Shown here piece by piece: positions 1-6,589 of a stretch of 48,998 bases of DNA. Made by a program: the position numbers and the translations under genes. Origin of the DNA: Paenibacillus cremeus (GTDB lineage: Bacteria > Bacillota > Bacilli > Paenibacillales > NBRC-103111). The notes beneath the pieces are model-generated. The model had not been told where the DNA came from. It saw nothing but the letters and a program-made list of their open reading frames with translations, and did no database searches. Location of the stretch: assembly GCF_007786445.1 (NCBI RefSeq), contig NZ_VNJI01000056.1, positions 1 to 48,998 on the forward strand, read 5' to 3'. The stretch's first letter is position 1. Each line of letters opens with the position of its first letter.

Positions 1-6
1 AATCCG

Positions 7-123
7 TTTGGTGATGATGGCGGAAGGGAACCACGCGTACCCATCCCGAACACGACCGTTAAGCCTTCCAGCGTCGATGGTACTTGGACCGCAGGGTCCT
101 GGGAGAGTAGAACGTCGCCAAGC
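7..123 (+). rRNA. rrf: 5S ribosomal RNA
   Basis: Closely matches Bacillales 5S rRNA: the conserved CCGAACAC core, the GTCGATGG block and the GAGAGTAG block are all present. The 5' end (GTTTGG) pairs with the 3' end (CCAAGC). Pairing continues a few bases outward to 3-126, so the exact mature ends are uncertain by 2-4 bases. It is the last rRNA of an upstream rrn operon and is followed after 11 bases by the tRNA cluster. Confidence 0.95.
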
Positions 124-134
124 GGATAATATAT

Positions 135-210
135 TCCCTGATAGCTCAGTTGGTAGAGCACTCGACTGTTAATCGAGTTGTCACAGGTTCGAGTCCTGTT
201 CGGGGAGCCA
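135..210 (+). tRNA. tRNA-Asn(GTT)
   Basis: Cloverleaf with acceptor TCCCTGA/TCGGGGA, anticodon loop CTGTTAA (anticodon GTT) and encoded CCA at the 3' end. First tRNA after the 5S gene. Confidence 0.97.
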
Positions 211-217
211 CTATCAA

Positions 218-292
218 GGCCCGTTGGTCAAGGGGTTAAGACACCTCCCTTTCACGGAGGTAACAGGGGTTCGAATCCCCTACGGGTCACCA
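218..292 (+). tRNA. tRNA-Glu(TTC)
   Basis: Acceptor GGCCCGT/ACGGGTC, anticodon loop CTTTCAC (anticodon TTC), T loop GGTTCGAATCC and encoded CCA. Confidence 0.97.
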
Positions 293-300
293 AATCCCAT

Positions 301-376
301 GGAGGCTTAGCTCAGCTGGGAGAGCATCTGCCTTACAAGCAGAGGGTCGGCGGTTCGATCCCGTCAGCCTCCACCA
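301..376 (+). tRNA. tRNA-Val(TAC)
   Basis: Acceptor GGAGGCT/AGCCTCC, anticodon loop CTTACAA (anticodon TAC), encoded CCA. Confidence 0.97.
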
Positions 377-394
377 TATAATATTTTTTACTGA

Positions 395-471
<77 letters not shown>

Positions 472-483
472 AATTTCTTGTGT

Positions 484-560
484 GGAGCCGTGGTGTAGAG
501 GCCTAACATGCCTGCCTGTCACGCAGGAGACCGCGGGTTCGAATCCCGTCGGCTCCGCCA
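484..560 (+). tRNA. tRNA-Asp(GTC)
   Basis: Acceptor GGAGCCG/CGGCTCC, anticodon loop CTGTCAC (anticodon GTC), discriminator G, encoded CCA. Confidence 0.97.
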
Positions 561-602
561 TGATTTTCAAGTTGCAATGAATCTAGTAATGTAATATAAT
601 AT

Positions 603-678
<76 letters not shown>

Positions 679-692
679 TGTAACTTAACTAT

Positions 693-768
<76 letters not shown>

Positions 769-786
769 TGTTTTACAACTTCATAC

Positions 787-872
787 GGAGGCTTAGCGAA
801 GTGGCCAAACGCAGCAGACTGTAAATCTGTTCTCGTACGAGTTCGGTGGTTCGAATCCATCAGCCTCCACCA
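787..872 (+). tRNA. tRNA-Tyr(GTA)
   Basis: 86-base class II tRNA with a long variable arm, acceptor GGAGGCT/AGCCTCC, anticodon GTA and encoded CCA. Confidence 0.97.
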
Positions 873-880
873 GTTTTTAT

Positions 881-954
881 AGGGGCATAGTTTAAAGGTA
901 GAACAAAGGTCTCCAAAACCTTTGGTGTGGGTTCGATTCCTGCTGCCCCTGCCA
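881..954 (+). tRNA. tRNA-Trp(CCA)
   Basis: Acceptor AGGGGCA/TGCCCCT, anticodon loop CTCCAAA (anticodon CCA), discriminator G, encoded CCA. Confidence 0.97.
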
Positions 955-974
955 ATTAAATATATTTACACTGT

Positions 975-1051
975 GGCGGTCGTGGCGAAGGGGTTAACGC
1001 ACTGGTCTGTGGCTCCAGCATTCGTGGGTTCAAGTCCCATCGATCGCCCCA
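975..1051 (+). tRNA. tRNA-His(GTG)
   Basis: Anticodon GTG. The extra 5' G (G-1, base 975) pairs with C1048, the usual histidine identity element. Acceptor GCGGTCG/CGATCGC; encoded CCA at 1049-1051. Confidence 0.96.
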
Positions 1052-1074
1052 TTCTTTACAAAAAACAAATACAT

Positions 1075-1146
1075 TGGGGATTAGCCAAGCGGTAAGGCAA
1101 CGGACTTTGACTCCGTCATGCCTAGGTTCGAATCCTAGATCCCCAG
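1075..1146 (+). tRNA. tRNA-Gln(TTG), no encoded CCA
   Basis: Acceptor TGGGGAT/ATCCCCA, anticodon loop CTTTGAC (anticodon TTG). After discriminator G1146 comes TTTA, so the CCA end must be added by tRNA nucleotidyltransferase, unlike most genes of this cluster. Confidence 0.95.
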
Positions 1147-1151
1147 TTTAT

Positions 1152-1226
1152 GCGGAAGTGGCTCAGCGGTAGAGCATCGCCTTGCCAAGGCGAGGGTCGC
1201 GGGTTCGATTCCCGTCTTCCGCTCCA
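1152..1226 (+). tRNA. tRNA-Gly(GCC)
   Basis: Acceptor GCGGAAG/CTTCCGC, anticodon loop TTGCCAA (anticodon GCC), encoded CCA. It starts only five bases after tRNA-Gln. Confidence 0.97.
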
Positions 1227-1236
1227 TTTTATTTAT

Positions 1237-1310
1237 GGCGCCATAGCCAAGAGGTAAGGCAGAGCTCTGCAAAAGCTTTACCCCCAGTTCGAATCTGGGT
1301 GGCGCCTCCA
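1237..1310 (+). tRNA. tRNA-Cys(GCA)
   Basis: Acceptor GGCGCCA/TGGCGCC, anticodon GCA in loop CTGCAAA, discriminator T, encoded CCA. Confidence 0.96.
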
Positions 1311-1319
1311 AAGCTTTTC

Positions 1320-1408
1320 GCCGGAGTGGCGGAATCGGCAGACGCACAGGACTTAAAATCCTGCGGTAGGTGACTACCGTACCAGTTCAAGTCTGGTCTT
1401 CGGCACCA
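1320..1408 (+). tRNA. tRNA-Leu(TAA)
   Basis: Class II tRNA of 89 bases with a long variable arm, acceptor GCCGGAG/CTTCGGC, anticodon loop CTTAAAA (anticodon TAA), encoded CCA. Confidence 0.97.
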
Positions 1409-1428
1409 CTCCAACAATATTATATTGC

Positions 1429-1505
1429 GTGCCCTTAGCTCAGCCGGATAGAGCGTTTGACTACGAATCAAAAGGTCAGGAGTTCGAATCTCTTAGGGCA
1501 CGCCA
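1429..1505 (+). tRNA. tRNA-Arg(ACG)
   Basis: Acceptor GTGCCCT/AGGGCAC, anticodon ACG (A34 is normally deaminated to inosine), discriminator G, encoded CCA. Confidence 0.96.
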
Positions 1506-1508
1506 CTT

Positions 1509-1588
1509 GCCGGTGTGGCGGAATTGGCAGACGCGCGCGACTCAAAATCGTGAGGGAAACCGTGGGGGTTCGAGTCCCTTCACCGGCA
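1509..1588 (+). tRNA. tRNA-Leu(CAA), no encoded CCA
   Basis: Class II tRNA with acceptor GCCGGTG/CACCGGC and anticodon loop CTCAAAA (anticodon CAA). A73 is followed by TCA rather than CCA, so the 3' end must be completed enzymatically. Last tRNA of the cluster and just before the terminator. Confidence 0.94.
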
Positions 1589-1598
1589 TCACACAAAA

Positions 1599-1636
1599 GA
1601 GCGTTATGAAGTGAAAACTTCATGACGCTCTTTTTT
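1599..1636 (+). terminator. Intrinsic terminator of the rrn-tRNA operon
   Basis: Perfect 14-bp stem GAGCGTTATGAAGT / ACTTCATGACGCTC (one G-U pair) with a GAAA tetraloop, followed by six T. It begins 11 bases after the last tRNA and must end the rRNA-tRNA transcript. Confidence 0.93.
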
Positions 1637-1703
1637 ATTGAGATAAGGATTGCTTCATCGAATAAGGGCGGCTCCCGATCAGGAGCTTTTCATATAAAGA
1701 GTG

Positions 1704-1750
1704 GGGAGACCAGAGCTGCGAGAGCAAGCAGTGATGGGTCTCCCTTTTTT
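1704..1750 (+). terminator. Second terminator-like hairpin
   Basis: GGGAGACC (1704-1711) pairs with GGTCTCCC (1737-1744), with a smaller inner CTGC/GCAG stem, and six T follow. It lies about 70 bases beyond the first terminator with no gene between, and faces the minus-strand deacetylase gene. It may be a back-up terminator for the strongly transcribed rRNA operon. Confidence 0.6.
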
Positions 1751-1761
1751 ACGTAAAATGC

Positions 1762-2811
1762 TTATTTATCCTTCGGGACCTGAAGCAGGTCGGGTAAGGT
1801 GACGAGGTTGTAGCCGCGGTCCTTAAGCGTCTGAATGACGTTGGGGAGTGCTTTGACGGTGCCGGATAGGTTCTGGCCAGGGCCGCCGCCGGAGTGCTGC
1901 AGAATGATCGAGCCGCCGTGCGTATGATTCAGGATGTTGGCGGATACTTGGGACGCTCCGAGCTGCTTCCAATCGAGCGAGTCGACGTTCCAATTCACGA
2001 TCGTGAAGCCTTGATCGGATGCCCAAATCAGCTGGCTCTCGCTAATTTCGCCGTAGGGAGGGCGGAGCAGCCTCGGGGAATAGCCGATGAGCTTGTGCAG
2101 CTCTTTTTGCGTGTTCTGTATTTGGAGGCGGAAGACGTCGTCCGACAGCTTTGTAAACAGCTTATGGTTATACGAATGATTGCCGATCACGTGCCCTTCA
2201 TTGGCGATTCGCTTGACGATAGCGGGGTGTTTGACGGCTTGGACGCCGAGTAAGAAAAAGGTGGCACGGACGTGATGCTTTTTCAGAATGTCTAGGACCT
2301 GCGGTGTATAAGTTTCGTCCGGCGCATCGTCAAAGGTAAGGGCGACCGATTTGGAATTGGAGGAGCCCTTTAGCCGGAGTAGGTCCGGGTATTTCTTCAC
2401 CAGCTGGGAGAGCGTCAAGCGTTGGCTTTGGCTGGTAGTCACTTTGGCCGGATGTGAGGCTGGCGGGACGTTGGTTTTTGGCTTGACCTTAGGCATGGCA
2501 GGCTGCTCGGCTGCAGGCTGAGGAACTACAGGAGCGGCTTGCGGCGCTGGAGCTGGGGTTGCCGCGGGCGCTTCTGGTACAGGAGTGCTTTGTACAATGG
2601 GTGTAGTATTGGCTAAAGGCCGCTGTTCTGTCGGCGCAATGGTTCTGGGATTGGATTGAGGCTGGGCTTCGGCAGCGCTGTTGGACTGTTCCATAAAGGA
2701 CATGTCGGGCATGCTGGGTGGAGCCGCTTTGGGTGTCGAGGAGGAGCAGGAGCACAGCAAGAGACTAAGTGCCATTCCATAACTAAGTACCGCGATCGCA
2801 TGTTTTTTCAT
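1762..2811 (-). CDS. Polysaccharide deacetylase lipoprotein (NodB fold)
   Basis: Predicted surface lipoprotein of 349 residues. The N-terminus is a signal peptide ending in a lipobox (LLLCSC, Cys about residue 20), followed by about 110 residues of Pro/Ala/Gln-rich linker suited to span the wall. The NodB domain (about 150-340) has the metal-binding motifs TFDDAPDE and HSYNH (His-x3-His), the RPPYGE loop, and ILQHSGG with the late catalytic His. Family members remove acetyl groups from N-acetylglucosamine polymers such as peptidoglycan; the exact substrate cannot be read from sequence. TFDDA replaces the commoner TFDDG. The start has an AAGGGGG site nine bases upstream. It lies 91 bases downstream of the TSUP gene on the same strand. 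Confidence 0.9.
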   Translation of the reverse strand: MKKHAIAVLSYGMALSLLLCSCSSSTPKAAPPSMPDMSFMEQSNSAAEAQPQSNPRTIAPTEQRPLANTTPIVQSTPVPEAPAATPAPAPQAAPVVPQPAAEQPAMPKVKPKTNVPPASHPAKVTTSQSQRLTLSQLVKKYPDLLRLKGSSNSKSVALTFDDAPDETYTPQVLDILKKHHVRATFFLLGVQAVKHPAIVKRIANEGHVIGNHSYNHKLFTKLSDDVFRLQIQNTQKELHKLIGYSPRLLRPPYGEISESQLIWASDQGFTIVNWNVDSLDWKQLGASQVSANILNHTHGGSIILQHSGGGPGQNLSGTVKALPNVIQTLKDRGYNLVTLPDLLQVPKDK

Positions 2812-2902
2812 CCGTATACTCCCCCTTCATACCAGTCTGATTGGTACTTTAGTGTTTGATAAAAGGGGAGAATTTATCCTTGAGCGACCGCGGCACTGTA
2901 GC

Positions 2903-3721
2903 TTAGCTGATGGTGAGGCCTTCCCAGATCATTTTGATGGCCACGACGACGAAGGTGATTCGCAGGACCCAGAGCAGCGCAGAGCTGCTAAGACGGCTTG
3001 CAATGAGCGCTCCCAGCCACCCGCCAACCACCGCACTAGGCGCAAGGCCGAGGACCATCCACAAATCGACTTCGCCAAGGCCCAGATGCGTAAAGCTGCC
3101 CATAATCGAGGAGAGCAAAATGACGAACATCGATGTCGCTGTCGCCACATGCGGCGGATAGCGGAAGAGGAGAACCATGGCCGGGACGAATAGCGAGCCG
3201 CCGCCGATGCCGAACAAGCCGGAGATAAAGCCGACAGCCAGACCAATCGCTAATGCAGGGAGAAGGCTGTAGCCATATTGAAAGATTTTGCCTTGGCTGT
3301 CCGTGTAGGTGCGTTCGATGCGCCATTTGACGTTCAGCGGCTTTAGTCGGTCTCTAATTATAAGCAGAATGGCCATGAACAGCATAAAGATGCCGAAGCT
3401 GAGCTGAAACGATTTGGCGTTAATGAATTGGGTCGTGTAAGCTCCGAGCATCGAGCCTGGGCCGCAGGTGATGAAGTAGATCCAGCCGCTTTTGAAATCG
3501 ACGCGCTTTTGTTTGACGAAGGTAAGCGTGGAGGATAGCGCTGTAAAAATGAGGACCGCCAGCGAGGTGCCCACGGCATTCGCAACCGAGATTGGTTGGC
3601 CCAGCAATAATGGCCCTAAATAAACTAATGCAGGAACAATAATAATACCGCCGCCGAGTCCGACCAAGCTGCCGAAAGTGGCCGAGATCAACCCGACTGC
3701 GGTATAAAAAAAGATGCTCAT
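2903..3721 (-). CDS. TSUP (TauE/SafE) family membrane permease
   Basis: 272-residue integral membrane protein with about eight hydrophobic segments in two halves. Each half has the family's glycine-rich signature (GLGGGIIIVP near residue 22 and GIGGGSLFVPAM near 170). Members export or import small sulfur or carbon anions such as sulfite, sulfoacetate or thiosulfate; the cargo here is unknown. A GAAGAAGG ribosome site precedes the ATG. It sits between glpX and the deacetylase gene on the same strand, with gaps of 81 and 91 bases, so the three may be co-transcribed from the glpX promoter, although nothing links them functionally. Confidence 0.88.
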   Translation of the reverse strand: MSIFFYTAVGLISATFGSLVGLGGGIIIVPALVYLGPLLLGQPISVANAVGTSLAVLIFTALSSTLTFVKQKRVDFKSGWIYFITCGPGSMLGAYTTQFINAKSFQLSFGIFMLFMAILLIIRDRLKPLNVKWRIERTYTDSQGKIFQYGYSLLPALAIGLAVGFISGLFGIGGGSLFVPAMVLLFRYPPHVATATSMFVILLSSIMGSFTHLGLGEVDLWMVLGLAPSAVVGGWLGALIASRLSSSALLWVLRITFVVVAIKMIWEGLTIS

Positions 3722-3802
3722 GCCATTTAACCTTCTTCCGTGTCGATATATAACAAGTTAAATATTAACACAGTGAAAGGAAATAGCAATTTGGGGAGCG
3801 TG

Positions 3803-4771
3803 TTAAATTTCGTTGATATGTGCTTTATTAGGTAAATAATGAATGGACTGAATAAAGCGGATGGTCTTGGTCTTCGCACGCATGACGATGGAATGGGTCT
3901 CCGCTCGAAGATCGGGCAAGTACCGGACTCCGTTTAAAAATTCGCCTGGTGTAATACCGGTAGCGGCGAAGATCACATCATCGGTGCCGACCATGTCCTC
4001 CATGGTTAAAATTTTGCGAGGATCGTCCAGCCCCATTTGAATGCAGCGGTTGTACTCTTCCTCGTCGGCAGGAAGCAGTCGGCCTTGCAGCTCGCCGCCC
4101 AAGCAGCACAACGCCGCCGCAGCCAGCACGCCTTCAGGAGCGCCGCCGGAGCCGACGTACATGTCGATGCCGGACTCGGCCATCGCTGGAGCCATCGCAC
4201 CAGCGACATCGCCGTCGCTCAGGAGTTTGATCCGCACGCCCACGCGGCGCAGCGTCTGGATCTGCTCCCGATGACGCTCGCGGTCGAGAATCATAATGGT
4301 GAGGTTGCTGAGCGGCTTGCCCAAGATTTCGGCCGCGCGGTTAAGCGTAGTTTCAAGCGGATCGGCGAGGCTTAATTTGCCGGCCAGCAGCGGGCCTACG
4401 GCGAGCTTCTCCATATACATATCCGGTGCATGGAGCAGGTTCCCCTTGTTGGCAATTGCGAGTACCGCCAATGCGTTGTTCAGTCCTTTGGCGACCAGCT
4501 CGGTTCCCTCCAGCGGATCGACGGCAACATCGACCTCCGGTCCTTGGCCATTGCCCACCTGCTCACCGATATACAGCATCGGCGCTTCGTCCATCTCGCC
4601 TTCCCCGATCACCACCGTACCACGAATCGCCACCGTATCAAACATAGCGCGCATCGCCGAAGTAGCTGCTCCGTCGGCCTCATGCTTATCGCCGCGGCCC
4701 ATCCAACGGGCGGCAGACAAAGCAGCCAGCTCGGTCACGCGAACAAACTCCAGTGCAAGCTCTCTCTCCAT
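3803..4771 (-). CDS. glpX: Class II fructose-1,6-bisphosphatase
   Basis: Hydrolyses fructose-1,6-bisphosphate to fructose-6-phosphate, the committed step of gluconeogenesis, in the cytoplasm. The 322-residue protein starting MERELALEFVRV matches the usual GlpX length. It carries the metal-dependent phosphatase motif DPLEGTELVAKG and the GEGEMDEAPM segment that contributes acidic metal ligands. The reading frame stays open upstream to 4876, but the extra 35 residues are AT-rich and unlike GlpX, and the ATG at 4771 has a GGGGAT ribosome site and a good promoter ahead of it. The gene is divergent from ccpN, a repressor of gluconeogenic genes in Bacillus, which suggests local control. Confidence 0.95.
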   Translation of the reverse strand: MERELALEFVRVTELAALSAARWMGRGDKHEADGAATSAMRAMFDTVAIRGTVVIGEGEMDEAPMLYIGEQVGNGQGPEVDVAVDPLEGTELVAKGLNNALAVLAIANKGNLLHAPDMYMEKLAVGPLLAGKLSLADPLETTLNRAAEILGKPLSNLTIMILDRERHREQIQTLRRVGVRIKLLSDGDVAGAMAPAMAESGIDMYVGSGGAPEGVLAAAALCCLGGELQGRLLPADEEEYNRCIQMGLDDPRKILTMEDMVGTDDVIFAATGITPGEFLNGVRYLPDLRAETHSIVMRAKTKTIRFIQSIHYLPNKAHINEI

Positions 4772-4814
4772 ACATCCCCATCTCCCTAACCAAAAAGGTG
4801 TATTAAACGTTAAA

Positions 4815-4825
4815 TATGTTATAAT
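4815..4825. promoter_or_regulatory. Possible CcpN-type operator at the glpX start site
   Basis: TATGTTATAAT matches the published B. subtilis CcpN consensus TRTGHYATAYW at 10 of 11 positions (the tenth base is A instead of C/T). It overlaps the expected glpX transcription start, about 7 bases beyond the -10 box. AT-rich DNA makes chance matches likely, so this is only a candidate. Confidence 0.3.
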
Positions 4826-4831
4826 AATTAA

Positions 4832-4860
4832 AATATAATGTACAATAAATGTTTTGTAAA
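4832..4860 (-). promoter_or_regulatory. Sigma-A promoter of glpX
   Basis: On the minus strand, -35 TTTACA (4855-4860), 17-base spacer and -10 TATATT (4832-4837). Five of six -35 bases and five of six -10 bases fit the consensus. It gives a leader of about 55 bases before the glpX ATG at 4771. Confidence 0.6.
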
Positions 4861-4891
4861 TAGATATAATGTGCATTTAAAGCATGATCGG

Positions 4892-4913
4892 AGAAGTGTG
4901 CGTTTTCACTTCT
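4892..4913. promoter_or_regulatory. Inverted repeat between glpX and ccpN
   Basis: AGAAGTG (4892-4898) and CACTTCT (4907-4913) form a perfect 7-bp inverted repeat with an 8-base spacer. It lies just before a -10-like TACAAT (4936-4941) on the ccpN side. It could be a regulator site or an RNA hairpin; no T-run follows, so a terminator is unlikely. Confidence 0.3.
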
Positions 4914-4986
4914 ATGAGATTGGGTCTATTTTTGATACAATAAAAGAAACTGATGTGACAGGACGCGCAAATAGGGGGGAACTGCC

Positions 4987-5634
4987 ATCGAACTGACTGC
5001 ACGCCAATTGCAGATTGTAGAGCTTGTTAAAGCCAACGCCCCCATTACCGGGGAACAAATAGCCGAGCTGCTAGGGCTTAGCCGGCCGACGCTTCGCTCG
5101 GATCTAGCTTTGCTAGTTATGCTGGGTTTAGTAGATGCCAAGCCGAAGGTGGGCTACACGCCGGGTTCCGCAGTAACGCCAGGGGCGATCGCCGCCGGGC
5201 AGCTGCAAAGCATGAAGATCAAAGATGTCCAGTCCATGCCGGTCGTCGTTCGCGAGCATTCTTCTGTGCACGATGCGGTGGTGGCGCTTTTTCTTGAAAA
5301 TGTCGGCAGCTTGATCGCAGTGGATGACGATGGCTGCTTGTCCGGCATTATTTCGCGCAAGGATCTGCTTAAATTTACGCTCGGCAATGCGAATGTTGCA
5401 GCTATGCCGGTGAGTATGGTGATGACACGGGAGCCTAATGTGATACACGTTACGCCTGAGGATTCGGTATTCGAGGCCGCAAGCAAGATGATTCATCACC
5501 AGATCGACAGTCTGCCCGTCGTTGTCGAATCCAAGTGTGAGCCGATACAGGGCCGAAAGCGTTATGACGTGGTGGGGCGCGTAACGAAGACGATTATGAC
5601 GAAGGTGCTGCTGGATTTGGCTGTTCGGCGGTAA
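4987..5634 (+). CDS. ccpN: Gluconeogenesis repressor CcpN (HTH plus two CBS domains)
   Basis: 215 residues: a winged HTH (about 1-65, with PITGEQIAELLGLSRPTLRS) followed by two CBS domains (about 70-210) that bind nucleotides. In B. subtilis CcpN represses gapB and pckA on glucose. The next gene is yqfL, exactly as in Bacillus. The start is unusual. No ATG or GTG exists, and an in-frame TAG lies at 4972-4974. Conserved residues IELTARQ begin at an ATC codon (4987) placed seven bases after an AGGGGGG ribosome site. The later TTG at 5008 has no ribosome site and would delete conserved residues. CTG 4993 is a less well-spaced alternative. Confidence 0.9.
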   Translation: MELTARQLQIVELVKANAPITGEQIAELLGLSRPTLRSDLALLVMLGLVDAKPKVGYTPGSAVTPGAIAAGQLQSMKIKDVQSMPVVVREHSSVHDAVVALFLENVGSLIAVDDDGCLSGIISRKDLLKFTLGNANVAAMPVSMVMTREPNVIHVTPEDSVFEAASKMIHHQIDSLPVVVESKCEPIQGRKRYDVVGRVTKTIMTKVLLDLAVRR

Positions 5635-5653
5635 TCGAGAGGAGAACAAACGG

Positions 5654-6460
5654 ATGAAGGATGATCAAGCTTACGAAATTACGATATGCTCGGATTCCGT
5701 TGGGGAAACGGCCGAGGCGGTTGTTCGGGCGACGATTCGTCAATTCGACGGTCACCATGTGACGACCAAACGGATCGGGCATATCAAGAGCGAGGATGAG
5801 GTTCGCGCGATTGTGGAGGAGTCGGCCAAGCGCGGCGGCTTTATCGCCTATACACTGGTGCAGCCGGAGCTTCGCGAGATGATGAAGGAAGAGTCTCTTC
5901 GTCTCGGCGTTCGCGCCGTCGATATTATGGGACCGATGATGGAGGCGTTTATCGAGACGTTTAACGACGCACCGAAGCGGAAGCCGGGCTTGCTGCATCA
6001 GCTGGATGAGGATTACTTCCGCCGGGTGGAAGCGATCGAATTCGCGGTCAAATGCGATGACGGCCGGGACACGAGCGCGCTGCTGAAGGCGAATCTGGTG
6101 CTCGTTGGCGTATCGCGTACATCGAAGACGCCGCTTAGCATTTTTTTGGCGCATAAGGGGATCAAAGTATCCAACCTTCCGCTTGTGCCGGAAGTGAAGC
6201 CGCCGAAGGAGCTATTTTTGGTGCCGGGCAGCCGAATTGTCGGTCTAACGATGGACGCCGAGCAGCTGTTTAAGATCCGGACGGAGCGCCTGAAGGCCGT
6301 CGGCCTGCCGTTCGGCGCTAAATATGCGACGATGGAGCGGATTGCCGAGGAGCTCGATTATGCACATGCCTTGATGAAGCAGCTGGGTTGTTTAATGATC
6401 AATGTGACGGATAAAGCGATTGAGGAAACAGCGGGCATCATTATGGGGTATTTAGCTTGA
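5654..6460 (+). CDS. yqfL: Pyruvate, phosphate dikinase regulatory protein (PPDK kinase/phosphatase)
   Basis: 268-residue bifunctional serine/threonine kinase and Pi-dependent phosphorylase of the DUF299 family, which switches pyruvate phosphate dikinase or PEP synthase off and on. The P-loop-like motif GVSRTSKT lies at residues 152-159, and the N-terminus (YEITICSDSVGET) is typical. The ribosome site is GAGGAG, and the gene starts 19 bases after ccpN, so the two form one transcript. In Bacillus, YqfL is reported to modulate CcpN activity, so this pair, next to glpX, forms a PEP/gluconeogenesis control module. Confidence 0.95.
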   Translation: MKDDQAYEITICSDSVGETAEAVVRATIRQFDGHHVTTKRIGHIKSEDEVRAIVEESAKRGGFIAYTLVQPELREMMKEESLRLGVRAVDIMGPMMEAFIETFNDAPKRKPGLLHQLDEDYFRRVEAIEFAVKCDDGRDTSALLKANLVLVGVSRTSKTPLSIFLAHKGIKVSNLPLVPEVKPPKELFLVPGSRIVGLTMDAEQLFKIRTERLKAVGLPFGAKYATMERIAEELDYAHALMKQLGCLMINVTDKAIEETAGIIMGYLA

Positions 6461-6487
6461 GCCGATATGCGGTTCGAGCTTTTTTTA
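6454..6487 (+). terminator. Terminator of ccpN-yqfL
   Basis: An 11-bp stem (6454-6464 with 6470-6480, a few G-U pairs) overlaps the yqfL stop codon, followed by a seven-T run. Confidence 0.75.
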
Positions 6488-6589
6488 TCATCGCGGGGCA
6501 AAAAAATTACTGGGTGATGGGCGAACCGAGACACTGCTGCCATACGTTAATAGAAGTAGGAAGATTTACGGCCTGGGGAGGCGTTTGGG

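Noticed and set aside
4772..4876. N-terminal extension of glpX
   Set aside because: The extra 35 codons are AT-rich, cover the promoter and do not resemble GlpX; the inner ATG at 4771 has the ribosome site.
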